Counted from the first letter of the stretch, positions 24,812 through 37,935 are shown. The stretch: 64,000 bases of DNA from Gonatopus flavifemur (GCA_018340375.1 JAFFJZ010000006.1:28774001-28838000); one strand, 5' to 3'. Numbers and translations: made by a program. Notes: a model not told the origin generated them from the sequence alone.

Positions 24812-27318
24812 GGTAACTTGAGTTTATTCAGTCAAATAAATGATTTTTCTCGGTGTATATTCAACATCTATATACATCAAATTTGAGTTCTCCGACTAGA
24901 TGAATCTCAGATTTTAAATAGCAGAATGAAGAATTCTCCAGAGAACCGTACTAGAGTTTTACACGTTGTACCACTCGAAGAACAAAAATTGAAAACGCAA
25001 TTCCCTTGGTTATACTTTCCGAACACAGCGATATTCGAGAGTCGAGAAGTTTGAAAAGAGATTTTGAAAGAGGACACCTCTTGGACTTATATGACACTTG
25101 GAGGGTATATTCGTTCGATCATCGTAATCCAAATTAGAGAACAGAAAGTCCCCAAAGATGAATTCAGAGACGGTCGCTTTAGAACTTCCTTCTATAAATT
25201 TGTAACGCACCTATTTTCAGCTAGCAGCTGCAAGAAAGCACCTCGAAATCGAACTTAACTACGTGGCTGGAAATTCTGGACGATTGTGAATATCTTTCAC
25301 ATTATACAATGTTTTCCTTTTCGAAAAACAGGAAATGATTTCAGAAAGTTATTCAAACAAAATAATTTTTCACCATGAAAAGCAATCCGGAAAGTGCACT
25401 CCATCAGAATTTCCAGACCAAACAACCTCTTTCAATTCTTCCCTTTTTGTCAAAATTGATTGCCATCTATCAGACAAAACCGGCACTCGTTCGTTCATTT
25501 ATTACATTAAAAGAAACAAAACCGTTCTCTCGTGGTATACAAGTCAGCTTTGTGTGTGGCAAGCACGGTTAACAACACGGTACACAACAAGAGAATATAT
25601 AAAATGATTCTCTCTTTTCTCTTTCTGGTCCCGGCAGCAAAAGATCTTCCGCTCTCTTCTCCTTTTCTTTCACTTCTCTCTTCCTTCGCCCGATGCCCCG
25701 TTAGAGGAAGAGAGAAAGAAAGAGAGGGAGAGGGAGTAAGAAAGAAAGAGTACCTTTCCACCTTTTCCTATCTTTTTCTTTCATCCTTCCATTTTGGTAC
25801 ACAGGAGGAGGACACGGCAAATAATCGGTAAATGGGACAACGTCGCGAGCTAGCGAACGACACCGGGCCGAATCCAATTCGCGTTCACGAAGGAAGCGAA
25901 CTGTGACGAAATATACACACGAAACTCTCTCTTTCTCTGTTCTTTGTCAAGGATCACCAAGGATATCTTCTCTCGAGTCGCGTTTTACAATCTTTTTTCT
26001 CAACTTCGTTTTTTCTTTCTCTTCATTCTTTATCGTCGTTTCAAAATCCATGGGCCCATCGTCCACAGAGACTTTTGGCTCGTGTACATAAAGGATCAGA
26101 GAAGGAACCCCGCGAGAGTTTTCACCTCACCACCGAAGTGGTAAAAAAAAAAGTGAGGAAAAACCCGAGTGAATGAGGGATTGTGGCGTGATAAAACTTC
26201 CTTCAAAGCTTTGATACAATATCGTAATCCTAAGATGAGGATATATGTGTTTGTATGTATGTTACGTGCGGTCTTTTCTCTCCCTTCACGTTTTGAGAAT
26301 GGGATTAGAAAAATAACGCTATAGGTGATTCAGGTGACATGGTTTTCTAGCGCTGGAAGTTGAAATGGAATTGGCAAAGAAGGTTTGTGATACGTGAATT
26401 GAATCATATTTCTCTTCGGCGAGTATTAAGCAGTTATCATTAAAAAATTGACGAACGATCTTCGAGGGCCTCTGCAGTAATCGTCTGGTGAATTTATTTC
26501 ATTCGGTACACATTTACCGACACAAGACGATCTAAATGTTCTCAAGCTTCAAGGAGAATTCAAGATTTAATCAGCAGTGCGAGTTTCGTCTGAAGCGAGA
26601 AACGATCGATTTCATCGTTAAGTATTATCGTATCACGCACGCTGCTGCCGGCAACGCAACAGCATATCGGATGTATACCTACTTATGGATGTGGTATAGG
26701 TGGTATACACGTTATATGTATCGACCGAAACAGAATGAAAAACGAAACGCCGGCACAAAGAGACCGCCCATGTAACCGGGAGTAAGTGTACGTATACGTA
26801 TGGTGTGCACGTACCTGTGTATATTCACGTGTATACGTACGTAGTACCACCGTTCGAACGAGTGCGGTAAAAGAAAAAGCATGACGTTAAGCCGTAAGAC
26901 GTATTACGCGAGAGGTGCGTCTCGTAATGCCGCCTTCGGTGGATGGATTCCATGCAAGCCGACACATGAAATGAAGAATGTAAATATGTATGCACGAAAA
27001 TACTCGTGGTTACGTGTATTATTGAAGAATGCGCGCGTAATTCTCTCTCAAAGTCTCTAGGAAATCGCCATGTTCCGTCAATTGTCCCTTAGATTGTTAC
27101 TCTCGTGCCACCCTGGTGAACTCTTCTACGGGAGCTCGTCGTAAATTGCGGCTCGCTAATTCCCTAAACATTACATCCCCCTCGGTTGCAGGATTTTCTC
27201 TAACAACTGAATATGCACAGTCCTCGGATCTACAGCGTAGAACAAGTCCAAATTGGAATAGCATATTTTGTCTCAAGAAGCTTAGATAGTTCCTTAGACG
27301 CCTTTGATCGCGCGTCAA
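24812..27318. other. Non-repetitive island; no gene seen
   Basis: 25,500-27,100 is free of MITEs, with GA/CT-rich runs and a patch of GTATACGTA-like repeats (26,785-26,850). It could be regulatory; no coding evidence. Confidence 0.5.
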
Positions 27319-28341
27319 CGCACTGAGAACCCAATTTCTTAAATTGAAAGAAATTTTTCTTTACCCTCATTCTAAGAAATATGTTTTTCAATGGAAAACA
27401 GAAAGTTGAAACAATTCTCAACAGAAAGATTGAAACAGAAATATATTCCTCATTGAATTCAAAGAATATACTTTCAATTGAAAAAAAAAATTTCCCCATA
27501 GGAATGAACTATTTCTTCTATCGAAAACAACTCATGTGTGTATGGACCAATGGGCCAATGTTGGACCAAGCCTGGCACAAGACCTGTCGAGACTCGTCTT
27601 GAATAATTTATCTAACTTGGCCCAGGCTTGGGAATGATAAGATCAGGACAAGCTTGGGTCAGTGGTTTTGCCAGGCCCGGTTCAATTCATTTACCAAGCA
27701 TCAACCAATGTTTCTTTGTTCGCAGATATGGATGAAAAAAGTAATTGATTCATATTTCAGCTCAAGACTTGGACAAGCTTGTATGATCATTGGACAATTT
27801 GCCTTCTTTCAAAAATCGATCAAAATCGATGGTCTTCAAAATGAGCCAGACATCCTGAAATTCTGTGAAAAGTTCTTCAAAATCAGTTGATCTCCGTGTG
27901 TGATTACATTTGAGAGTATCCTATCACCATTAAGTGAACTTCTATCCTTACTTAGATCAATAAAATCTAGCTTGGTGTGTAAAACTAGTGTGTAGGATTA
28001 ATTATGGTAGGAAGATCGTTTATCCCTAAGTCTTGAGCCATTGTAAATTCAAAATTCAGTTAATATTTATAAACATTGTGCCACTCATGTGGGCAATATT
28101 GGCACAATTGTTCTCAACGAATGCTCGATTTTTACACTTGTGCCAAGCTTGTACTAAATGTAGTGACCATTTCAAAAATATTAACATTAAATATCCATTG
28201 GGAACAACGGGACAATCATGGAACAATATTGGGTCAACTGTTCTTCACAGAAGTTTGTTGCTAACACATTTATCAAAAGAAGATTTATCAAAATGAAAGC
28301 AAAGAAATTTTCTTTAAATCTGAGAAATCGGGTTCTCAGTG
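27319..28341. mobile_element. CACTGAGAACCC element (1023 bp)
   Basis: Long TIRs: CACTGAGAACCCAATTTCTT on the left and its near-complement on the right, continuing into AAAGAAATTTTTCTTT. Same family as 29,560-30,496. No transposase. Confidence 0.85.
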
Positions 28342-28423
28342 CAGCACCCATCGACGATGGCTTCTCAAATACTGTCTGTGGGATGAACACTTTTTGGACA
28401 ACTTACTATTTCTTTTTGTAAAC

Positions 28424-29068
28424 CAGGGACATCAAAGAAGTACAACTACAAGTACTCTCGATTCTCAATAATTTTTCCCATCAGCGATGGTGAAAATTAC
28501 CGAATGTTGGTGGTCTCATTGTAGACTGAAAAAATCATATACTAGAATTAAGAATATTCCTCTAAAATATAGGGCTAGTACATATTCCTCTGTTCCTCTG
28601 AACATTAGAAGATCTACCACTGATACTAGGAGGAAAATGTACTAGGCTCATATTACAGAGTAGATTCTCATTTTTAGAATATGATTTTTTGGGTGTATGG
28701 TGCACGGAAAAAAGTAATTAGTTGTGAGATGGACAGCCATTTTTCTAGCTCTGATGGCTAGATTTCAGTTGCAGCAGCAAAATTTTTAGTTCCGTCAGCT
28801 AAATTTTAACTAATGTTGCTAAGAAATTAGCTGTCCTGTGGGTGTTGGAATACTTAGTTACAGTGGCTAAAATTTAACTGATACAGCTGAAAATGTATTT
28901 TATTTGTTTATTCTCCTCGAAACAGCTAATCATATTCGAGCTTTCATGAGACTTGACGAATGAACATCATGGTCCTTCTTGCAAGTTGGCAACCCAAACT
29001 ACGACTGATGGTAAAAATTATTGGGAATCGAGAGTACTTGTAGATGAAATTTTTCAATATCCCTGGCT
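28424..29068. repeat. Inverted repeat pair
   Basis: 28,424-28,495 and 29,000-29,068 are near-complements (CTACAAGTACTCTCGATTC core). They overlap the next element, so one insertion split another. Confidence 0.7.
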
Positions 29069-29500
29069 TACAAACAAAAAAGGGCAGTACAATGCAGTAC
29101 AGTGTCCTAAAATATAATTTTCAACGCAGCTCAAAGGAGAGATATTGGGAATGTGACATTATTTACTATTTCTTGAAATCAATTCCAAGTGAAATCCGGG
29201 AAGGGCCAAATTAGAATCCTAGCACAAGACCCGGAATGATTTTCGGATGAATTCGACACCGGATATTCACTCGAATAAAATGGATTCCTGAAAAGGCCTG
29301 GATAGGACCTGATTAGAATCTGAATACAAGAATGGGATTAATTCTCAGGGAAGATTCGGATATCTACACAGAGAGAAATTTTTAACTGTATCAGCTAAAT
29401 TTCAGTTATTATAGCAAAATATTCTAGTACCCACAGAACACCTTCTTTGCTAGGATTCAGCTTTTGGAGCTCTCCACCTCAGAGCTAATTACTTTTCTCC
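28705..29500. mobile_element. GGAAAAAAGTAATTAG element (about 800 bp)
   Basis: Left GGAAAAAAGTAATTAGTTGTG, right (complement) GGAGAAAAGTAATTAGCTCTG. Inside, repeated CAGCTAAATTTTAAC-like units. Confidence 0.65.
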
Positions 29501-29559
29501 AAGACTTTTGTCATCATATTTGATATTTAAACCGATTTGATCCTGATTGTTGAATAATG

Positions 29560-30496
29560 CACTGAAAACCCAATTTCTTAGATTTCAAAAAAAAGTTCTT
29601 TGCCCTCATTCTAATAAATCTTTCTTTCAATGGACGAAAATTCACTTCAATTGAGAAAAGTTTCATCAAACTAAAAGCAAGAATTTTCAAATTGAAACAA
29701 AAATTTATTCGAAGAATATGATTTCAATTACCCAATCAGAAACAACCGAAGTATGCCAATGTTGACAACAGGCTGAGTACAGTGCCAGTATTGGGCCCCC
29801 AAGAGTCGGCTAGCACGTAAGGATTTAGTACTGGATACATAGAAATACAGTACTATACCAGTACTGATATACCAGTACTGAAAGTTTGATTTCGACCAAG
29901 TATTGATACAGTACTATGCCAGTACTGATACACCAGTACTGAAAGCTTGATGTCGAACAAGTACTGATACAATAGAGGCACTGCAGTGATTGCAAATAAC
30001 AGGAAATCACCCAATCAGAAAAAACCGAAGTATGCCAATGTTGACAACAGGCGGAGTACAGTGCCAGTATTGGGCCCCCGAAAGTCGGCTAGCGCGTACC
30101 CAGTATGGAAAAGCGTTATTATTTCGGACAAATGCCAGTACTGCTGCAGTCTTAGCCGGTACTGGCGCAGTACAGCGCTAGTTGTGAAATTCTGATTGGG
30201 TGTATTACGCCAGTACTGAAGACCATTACCGATTACCAGTACTGTGTCAGTACCAAGTACCCAGTACGAAAAAGCGTTATCATTTCGGACAAATACCAGT
30301 ACTGCTGCAGTGCAGACCGCCAGTACCCCGCCAGCGTTAGCCGGTACTGGCACAGTACTGCGCCAGTTGTTAAATTCTGATTGGGTAAATGGAAAATTTT
30401 TCCATTTCAATGAATTATTTTGTCCACTGAGAACAAGGCTTATCAGAATAAGGGCAAAGAAATTTTCTTTGAATTTAAGAAATTGGGTCCTCAGTG
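29560..30496. mobile_element. CACTGAAAACCC element with nested AGTACT-rich element (937 bp)
   Basis: Same long TIR as 27,319-28,341; TG outside both ends. It carries 29,730-30,386 in its middle. Confidence 0.85.
29730..30386. mobile_element. ACCCAATCAGAA element, self-nested, rich in CCAGTACTG
   Basis: ACCCAATCAGAA at 29,730 and 30,009; TTCTGATTGGGT at 30,190-30,201 and 30,375-30,386. The inner copy 30,009-30,201 lies within an outer one. CCAGTACTG or AGTACT occurs many times. The longest minus ORF here (203 codons) is a by-product of the repeats. Confidence 0.8.
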
Positions 30497-31122
30497 TGCG
30501 GACAAAAACGGTCAAAAAAGTACAAAAGACTAAGGAATCGTTCCCAATTCGTTCATTATTCAAACATTCGAAAGTTGAGATATCAATTTTCCAGCAACAG
30601 TTCTCATTTCTCGGCAAACATATCAAACTTGTGTTCGTTTACGGAATCCCACATCAATCTCTCAAAGTACCCTAAATCAACATTCCATACATTTTCCGAA
30701 GCATCTCGAATAGCAACGATCTATTGTAAGGTAACTTATCCGCAAAGAAAACTTCGAATTCAACAAGTGCGTATCGTGAACTTGTCTGTCCTTGCTGAAA
30801 TCTTACTTTCACATTGTTGTATCCTAAAATAATATTTTGTAACTCTTGAAAAGTTGTTTTCTTATATCAAAGTGTGTATTTGTTTATGGATTTCAAATGA
30901 ACGGCTCGTTGAGATGAAAACGCGCGAAGATTGAACGTATACAAGGAACTATGAACTGTATAGAAAAAGCCACCTGGGATGACCCAGTTATATAAAAATT
31001 TCGAAAAATCAGTATCAATTCAGGAAAAGAGCATGGCTGAAAAATCTAAATGGTTTTTGTTACAGTGTAATCAGGTTTTGATAGGATGTTCCAATTTGGT
31101 AATTCAGGATGCCAAAACAATG

Positions 31123-31287
31123 CTGGTATACAAGCAAAAATTTTGCTTTGTCAAGAAGATTTCTTATGCAACAGTTTTCACTGTCTTTAAGATGTCTCTT
31201 AGATTTCTTAAACCAAAACATCTCAAAGACAATGAAAATTGTCGCATCAGAAATCTTTTAGACAAAGCAAAATTTTGGCTGTATGGG
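31123..31287. mobile_element. Foldback with CAAAATTTTGCTTTGTC arms (165 bp)
   Basis: Arms CAAGCAAAAATTTTGCTTTG and CAAAGCAAAATTTTGGCTG, with TTATGCAACA and AAGATGTCTC units between them. The right end is GTATGGG. Confidence 0.75.
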
Positions 31288-31386
31288 TGCTTTTTTGTAC
31301 TAATACTTTCTCTCAGCGCAGAGATTTCATCCAAAAAGTTACGACGGTAGAACAACTCCTGCGATATTTCAGAAACTTTTTACTGC

Positions 31387-31522
31387 ACTGAAAAAGATGT
31401 CTTCCAGCCAAATTAATGTTTACTTGTCCTGTATCGAAGAAATATTCTGTTGCTCCTGATAAATATTTCTTTGGTACAGGACAAATGATCATTTATTTGG
31501 CTGAAAGACATTTTTTTCCAGG
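31387..31522. mobile_element. Foldback around TTTGGCTG/CAGCCAAA (136 bp)
   Basis: Arms GATGTCTTCCAGCCAAATTAA and (complement) ATGTCTTTCAGCCAAATAAAT, then TTGTCCTGTAYC inner pairs. Confidence 0.75.
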
Positions 31523-34500
31523 TTAAATTTTGTTCGGCAGGTAAAATTCGATTAGAAAAAACCTTCTAAAACATCAACTGAGGAATTCAATTGTTTTCCA
31601 TGCTTTTTAGCCAAACATTCCGACGATGCGAGGATTCTAAAAAAATCCAGTGGTAGAGTTACTTCGAAAACTGCACGCAAAGTTCCTCTCGATTTGAACC
31701 TAAATCGACAAACGAGTCACGTGAAGTGCAAAATGAAGATTTCAAACAAATGAACTCTCGTCCACTTTTGCCGCAGCTATATGAAAGTAGAAATATTATT
31801 TTGCGTGTGATTTCTGAAGCGAAAGATGATTATTATGATATTGAGGAAGAAAAAACGAAACAGCGAAGAAAAGAAGAGAAGAGAACTGTAAGGGTTAATC
31901 GCGATAGAGGAAAAAGAAGAAGGAAAGGGAGAAGAAGAGATCATTGAACGAGGTAGATTATTCGAGAAAAAAGAGAGATGAAGTGAGATGAGATGAGATG
32001 AGAGGAGCAAGAACCCGACACAACGACCCCCTGGTAAGATAATACGTCTTGGTTGCCCCCTTTGACTTATTTCGGACTTAGACTCGACTTAGTCAGCGGA
32101 TAAGCCGCGAGAATTTGACGTTAACTCCGTTAACCGTTAACTCTGCGCAGCGCGCGAGAGTCTGACTTTTTAAACCGTTGTTTATTTACCCGTCTAAGCC
32201 GCGACGAAAGATATATTTCGAGTTCGTCGAAAGGTACATTCCACATTGTCATCGACAGGTTACGAAAAGGAAGTGAAGAAAAAAAAGTTTGGCCCTTTGT
32301 ATCAATGTGAGAACAAACTGCATTCTACCGCGTCGGAGGATTTGATTTTTGTTTTGTTTGAGAAGATACTTCGAAAATAAACGCGTAGTGTTTCTATGTT
32401 AAAAGAAAGTATATACTAAAATCCTATAGTAAAACACTTTCCAGACATATTTCCGAATTCCTCCACGAAAAATTTTGACATTTATATTTTTCCCGGCGCA
32501 AAGCGTTACAACAGAAGGAACTAACACCTTCAAAGTCAAAGCGTCGAGAAGTATCCGACAATCTGTAACGAAAGCGTAAAAGTCCTCAGGTTAAAGTTAG
32601 AGTCCCTTGGTGTTAAGGACCAAGTTAAAAGAACGCGTTCGCTTTACCACTTTTTCCTCTCTTTTTCTCTCTTATATGCGGAGAGGGAACAAGAGAATCG
32701 AGGCGTACAAATATGATTTAAGCGTGCAGTGAGACTATGAAAAGGGAGGAAGGGGGTACAAAAAGCGGGTGCTCGTACAACACAACGGGTCGAGTCATGG
32801 AATATATGTATACAATTTTCACAGCCCCTAACGAACCTCGTCGAAAAGTTGGGACCAAGACCACCCTGATTTAGCACCCGCTGCCGCGAGAATTGAGTAC
32901 AATGCACGAATACATTCACGTACAGAAACACGTACATTCACGCACACGTGTGGAGGAAAAAAAGGAAAAAAAAGAGAGAAGAGAGGAAAAGATTCGAGGA
33001 TATATACAATGGGGTCTACATGAATGTATGTATACATAAACGTTTGTTGCTTTAGTTAAGCTAGTTAAGACGAGGATAGACGAGAGAGGGATTAGTTTCG
33101 TTCGATTATACTGATGATATAGACGTGGATACGGGGAATCCGACATTCCTCATTAAGAGGCGTTCACCGTGAAGAAGAGGTGAGAAAAATCGATCCATTT
33201 GATTCTCGTCTTGGTAATTTTACTGGCCAAGTATTTACCTTCTCTCGCTTCTTCTTAGGGTCATCCGATAATTGAAATTCACCGTTGCTTCCAACCGAAC
33301 GTCTGGTCATGGGATGTTTTGAGCGATACACAAACAATACGATACGATCCAAGAACAACAAAATTCAATGAAACCTTCGATTCGACGATAATTGGAGAAT
33401 TGAAAAGAAACTGGTTGTCCAGAATTGACAGTATAGGTGGTAGGAGAAAGAGCAGGAAGGATCGATACGATGACTTTCTTACCGGATACTAGGACCACTA
33501 CCTACCACCGTGTCTTCTTCTTTTTTTTTCTTTTTAAGCAGAACTAAGTTCGTAAAGCGTGATGACATGCTTACTTACGTTAGCAACGATGATGCTTTTA
33601 CGCTTTCTAACCCACCATATCATCATTCTCGTTTCAGTCCTCGTCCTCGTCCTCGTCCTCGTCATCGTAAGACTACTGAAGAATTTGATTAGGTCGGTTA
33701 TGCGGCACCGATCGAATCTTCACGTGAAATTAGATTAGCCACGTTATTTGTATCCACCACCAAATATACAAACTTTTTATCTCACGTATCCAAAACTGTG
33801 ATCATTCGTATATGAAGTGTATTTGTTCCGCTATTAAACATCTATTATTGCATTCGTTATGACGGTTCATCTCTTCTCATTCAAAGATGTGAACATAATT
33901 GATTCATTATTTATTTTCGTATAAAGGGCTTTGGTTATTGTCAACAAAATCTATCGATCATATCAAGGGAAAGTATGTGATCTGAATTTCAAAGTGTTTA
34001 ATAATAAAAACTTTGTTTCTTCATTAAATAATTTCATTGACTTCACCTGGGTTGCAGGATAGATGTAATTAACGCAATCAACTTTAGAACGCTACACATC
34101 CTGGACGTATCTATCATCAACGGTACTCCGGAGTAACTCCTCACCCTACGAATTTCCCATTCTCCCATCCTATCTCAATCCCAACCGGCACGTTTTATAT
34201 GGCATCAATGTTTTTTTCTTCTCGTGCGGGGAATGAAGAATTTTTGAATCGACTTGACGTTGAACGTTCCATTGAGGCCTTGAAAAGGTAGTCAACTTTC
34301 GACTACCGCACTCCACACAGGAGGTACACTTTCTTATGTATCAAGGACATAATTCGTTCGAAGGTATTCATTGATCCCGTTAGTGCCAAAAAGGAATTAA
34401 GTTGTTACACATTTCTCAATGCGCTTGATTTTATTTTCAATTATTTGAAGTATAAAGTTAGTTTCATCTTATGTATTCGTTTTTAGTAACTATCTCTTTT

Positions 34501-35013
34501 CTCCTATGATGGTACAAAATTGTTGCGCTTGGAGAAAGGCAAAAACATTATTCGAGATGCCTTTACACAATCGCGCAATTACTATTTTACGAGTAATTTT
34601 CGTGACTATATTATCACATAATCATATGTTTTAAGTATCTTCTTGGTGTCCCATGGGGAGTGTTGTATATATGCATATATATGTGTGTAATATCGCAAAG
34701 GAGAGTTATTGTAATTCATAATAACTGCATGTGCATATATATACATATATATATGTATAACGGAATCGACCGAGTTACTGTTAAATTTATGGACGAATGC
34801 GAATGCGAACCGGCAATTGCGATCGATGAAATCCATAATTCAAATACTATTTTTGTGATTGTTTATTATTTGCTTTGCTTTGTGTTTAGGATAAGTTCGA
34901 AAGAAAGCTGAATTTTGAGGTGGACAGTCGTTTCGTGGACCTCCAGAAGCACTTTACTGGAAAGTTTTCAACATTTTACATCGCTCAGCATTCTTTCATG
35001 ACTTTCAAGAAGA
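31523..35013. other. Non-repetitive DNA; no gene seen
   Basis: 32,030-32,660 is GC-richer, with GTTAAC repeated three times (32,124-32,143). A TCCTCG repeat is at 33,638-33,668 and TATA-rich repeats at 34,672-34,757. No coding region found. Confidence 0.55.
33638..33668 (+). repeat. (TCCTCG)n short repeat
   Basis: Four to five units preceded by TTTCAG and followed by GTAAG; see rejected items. Confidence 0.85.
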
Positions 35014-35156
35014 TAAGAATTCTGAGTTTCCGGAGTGGAGAGCCGCGTTTCTGATCGGTTGGTTTCCGCCCTGAAGAAGCCACCTACAATGATGGCGAAA
35101 CTTCAGCAACCAACCGATTAAAGACACAGCTCCATCCCGGAAACTCAAAATTCTTA
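35014..35156. mobile_element. Foldback with TGAGTTTCCGG arms (143 bp)
   Basis: TAAGAATTCTGAGTTTCCGG and its near-complement at the other end; inner pair ATCGGTTGGTT/AACCAACCGAT. Confidence 0.8.
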
Positions 35157-35292
35157 AATGACTGTGAGGTGAATTTCTTCTCTGTTCGAAAGATTTCCAT
35201 TGTTTTTTCTTTTTAGATATCTTCGGTGAGACATCTATGAGGTGTATAACAGAGATCTAAAGACATCTTTCAGATTTCTTTGAATGAAGATC

Positions 35293-35395
35293 CCCTGGTT
35301 GAAAGAATCCAATTGATTCCTATTGATCCTGTGCAGAGAAACTCAACTCAAATTGATCAAAAAGACGAAAAATGAATGGGATTTTTTAACCAGGG
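35293..35395. mobile_element. CCCTGGTTGAAAGAATCC MITE inside AAGATATCTT-type repeat
   Basis: CCCTGGTTGAAAGAATCC left, GGGATTTTTTAACCAGGG right. The sequence outside (35,205-35,292 and 35,396-35,420) looks like a split AAGATATCTT/TTGCATAAG element. Confidence 0.7.
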
Positions 35396-35420
35396 TATCT
35401 TATGTTGCATAAGACATCCA

Positions 35421-36480
35421 ATGAAAACCTTTCAGCTGATGAAAAATTCGTTCTTCACGAATGTTTATAAAATTGTATGAAAATTGCATTGCATAAAACG
35501 AGTTTTTTCCTCGTTTTTCTTTGCTGAGGGGAGAAATCATTGTAACAGCTTTTTCTCTACATTCGATTGAGCGCTTCTTCCCCTTCATTTCTGGAAGCTC
35601 CCGTTGAGAACTCTATAATCATCATCGGATCATCGTCGACCTCTGTCACCACAATGTTGACAATTTTGACAAAAAATCGGGATTAATCTTTTGAATACGC
35701 GGATACGAACCCTTCCACGGAAGAATAGGAAAATTCTTGTCTTTTTTCGGAATGCGAAGACGACGGAGAAAGGTTTTTAATGCCTCTCTCACGGAGGCTC
35801 AACCTTGTTGTGTTGGAGACATTTGTTATTGAGAGTAGAAAACTGTTCTTCTTCTCTTCTCACTTCTTAATCCGTTGGACCGCCCACTTTGTGTTTTCAC
35901 GAACAGCAGCGGCAATGGGGAAACAAGAAAGATTCAAACTGGCTTACCCGAAGTGGTCCCTGACAATATTATTAACAGGGATTTCACGAGTCGCAGCGCA
36001 CGAATGACACTCGATCGTGTCTATTGTCGATTAGATAGTTATCGCTTTGTTTCAGAGAACCTGCAAGTTCGGGAACGAATTATAGAATATTCCTGAACGA
36101 TATAAACTTGCCAAAACAGGAACGTCGGTCTCTCGAAGAGGGAATTCTCGATAAATCTTTGCGTAATAGTCTGCGGTGTGATATTTTTTGCATTCCTTAT
36201 GCTTTATTCATCAAGGTGAAATCCAAGAGATAATTACAGTCTTGGCGTTAGAAATGCGATAACATCTGATATGAGTAATATATTTAAATTACTCTAGGAT
36301 CAACACGAGTACATTCTCCTTTACAATTGATGGATGTAATAATCGTATCTCTCGAGGTATCGGGGAAAAGCGAATGTGAGAAATATAGGTTCGGTGTTGA
36401 AGTGAAGTTTGTAAGTGAATCAGTCGTTCCCCGATTTATCGGTATCGCTTCGTGAAATTTATCACACTGATGAGACACTT
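35421..36480. other. No gene seen
   Basis: Non-repetitive DNA without recognisable coding sequence. Confidence 0.6.
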
Positions 36481-37061
36481 CCCGTATGGAAATATTTCGG
36501 TGAAAAATGTCTGTAAAACTATGAAAAGTCTCTGAAAAAAAATGAAAAAATTCTGAGAATCTCTGAAATTTTGATGAGAAATCTAATATTTTTGGGACAT
36601 TCTTTACAGACTTTTTTCAGACTTTTTTCAGAGTTTCTCAGAGTTTTTTCATTCTTTTTCAGAGAAATAGTAACGAAATTGCACTCTGAAAAAACTCTGA
36701 CAAAACTCTGATGGATTGCTAACATTGTTCTGACTTTTAGAAAAAAATTTAAAAATTTTCAAACACTTTTTCACACATGATATTTGAATACGGCATATAC
36801 TGAATACGGTATTTATTGAATTTCAGGATTTTTCAATAATCAGAAAAATGTCAACAATTTATTAGAGTTTTGTCAGAGTTTTTTCAGAGTGCAATTTCGT
36901 TACTATTTCTCTGAAAAAAGTCTGAAAAAAGTCTGTAAAGAATGTCCCAAAAATATTAGATTTCTCATCAAAATTTCAGAGTTTCTCAGAGTTTTTTCAT
37001 TTTTTTTCAGAGATTTTTCATAGTTTTGCAGACATTTTTCAGCGAAATATTTCCATACGGG
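36481..37061. mobile_element. Long foldback, CCCGTATGGAAATATTTC ends (581 bp)
   Basis: Two arms of about 200-220 bp are near-perfect complements; the loop is about 150 bp. Arms are full of TCTGAAAAAA/TTTTTTCAGA units. TT lies outside both ends. Confidence 0.9.
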
Positions 37062-37518
37062 TTTGCACAAGAATTAAAAAATCTGTAGACATTTTAGTGC
37101 TTTTCGATGACTTCTAAAAACAGTGAAAAAACGGACCGACGGCGACATTATATTCATTTTCTTGGAACTTACGGGAGAGTTGGTAACCCAGACAGCACAA
37201 CCCTGGCGATTCCAAAGTGACCAATTTTTATGGTTTGTGAGAATTTGGTCAAAAAATGGTTAACCCAGATGGTTTTTATCATATAATGAATGACCTACTT
37301 GTGACCGGAAACTAATGTTCGTTTTTGGAATCTCTTTGGTATTTTTGAGGTAAAAACTCAGAAAATTACGACGAAATAACTGAAAAATTACAAAAATTGA
37401 GATTGTTTGAATTTTGGTAGGATTTTAGTCAATTTTTGTTGAAAAAAATGTCCCCAACGACCAAGAAGTTATCGCAACCAAGATTTTTCACCAAAATGTA
37501 ACCGGAATGCGCCACTGC

Positions 37519-37744
37519 CCCAGTAGCACAACAGGTTAGAAATGCCAAGAAGATTCTTGGAAGTTCTGAACATGTTTTATGAACATTCTCAGAATCTCCT
37601 AATGAGATTGATTCGGATAAGTATATTACATGCACATTCTCAGAATTTATTTTCCGAATATATCCAAAACAGTCTAATCTGCACATTCTATGCATGATTA
37701 CGGAATGAGCACAGAATGTTTGAAATGTTCTTGTGTTATTTGGG
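37519..37744. mobile_element. CCAGTAGCACAA foldback MITE
   Basis: Left CCAGTAGCACAACAGG, right (complement) CCCAAATAACACAAGAAC; many CATTCT/AGAATG units. Related to 38,179-38,292. Confidence 0.65.
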
Positions 37745-37829
37745 TTAGACGTTAATGGAACGTTTTTCAAAGAATGTAGGAGAGGTTTCTTGAGCGTTCT
37801 AAAAACGTCCCAGAGACACATTGTGCTAT

Positions 37830-37935
37830 CAAAGAATGAAGCAATGAAAGGAAAATATCGCTCTGTGTACAGACCATCTTTATCGATTTCTTGAAAAAGG
37901 TTTGTACAGAGCGATATTTTGATTTCATTCTTTCA
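37830..37935. repeat. Palindrome around AAAATATCGCTCTGT
   Basis: Arms AAAATATCGCTCTGTGTACA and (complement) AAAATATCGCTCTGTACAAA, extended outward by AAGAATGAA. Confidence 0.8.

Noticed and set aside
30015..30626. 203-codon minus ORF, longest in the window
   Set aside because: It spans nested inverted-repeat elements and owes its length to repeated AGTACT units; not protein-like.
33630..33680. Possible microexon: TTTCAG, TCCTCG repeats, GTAAG
   Set aside because: Splice-like signals around a simple repeat are expected by chance; no partner exon or conserved protein.
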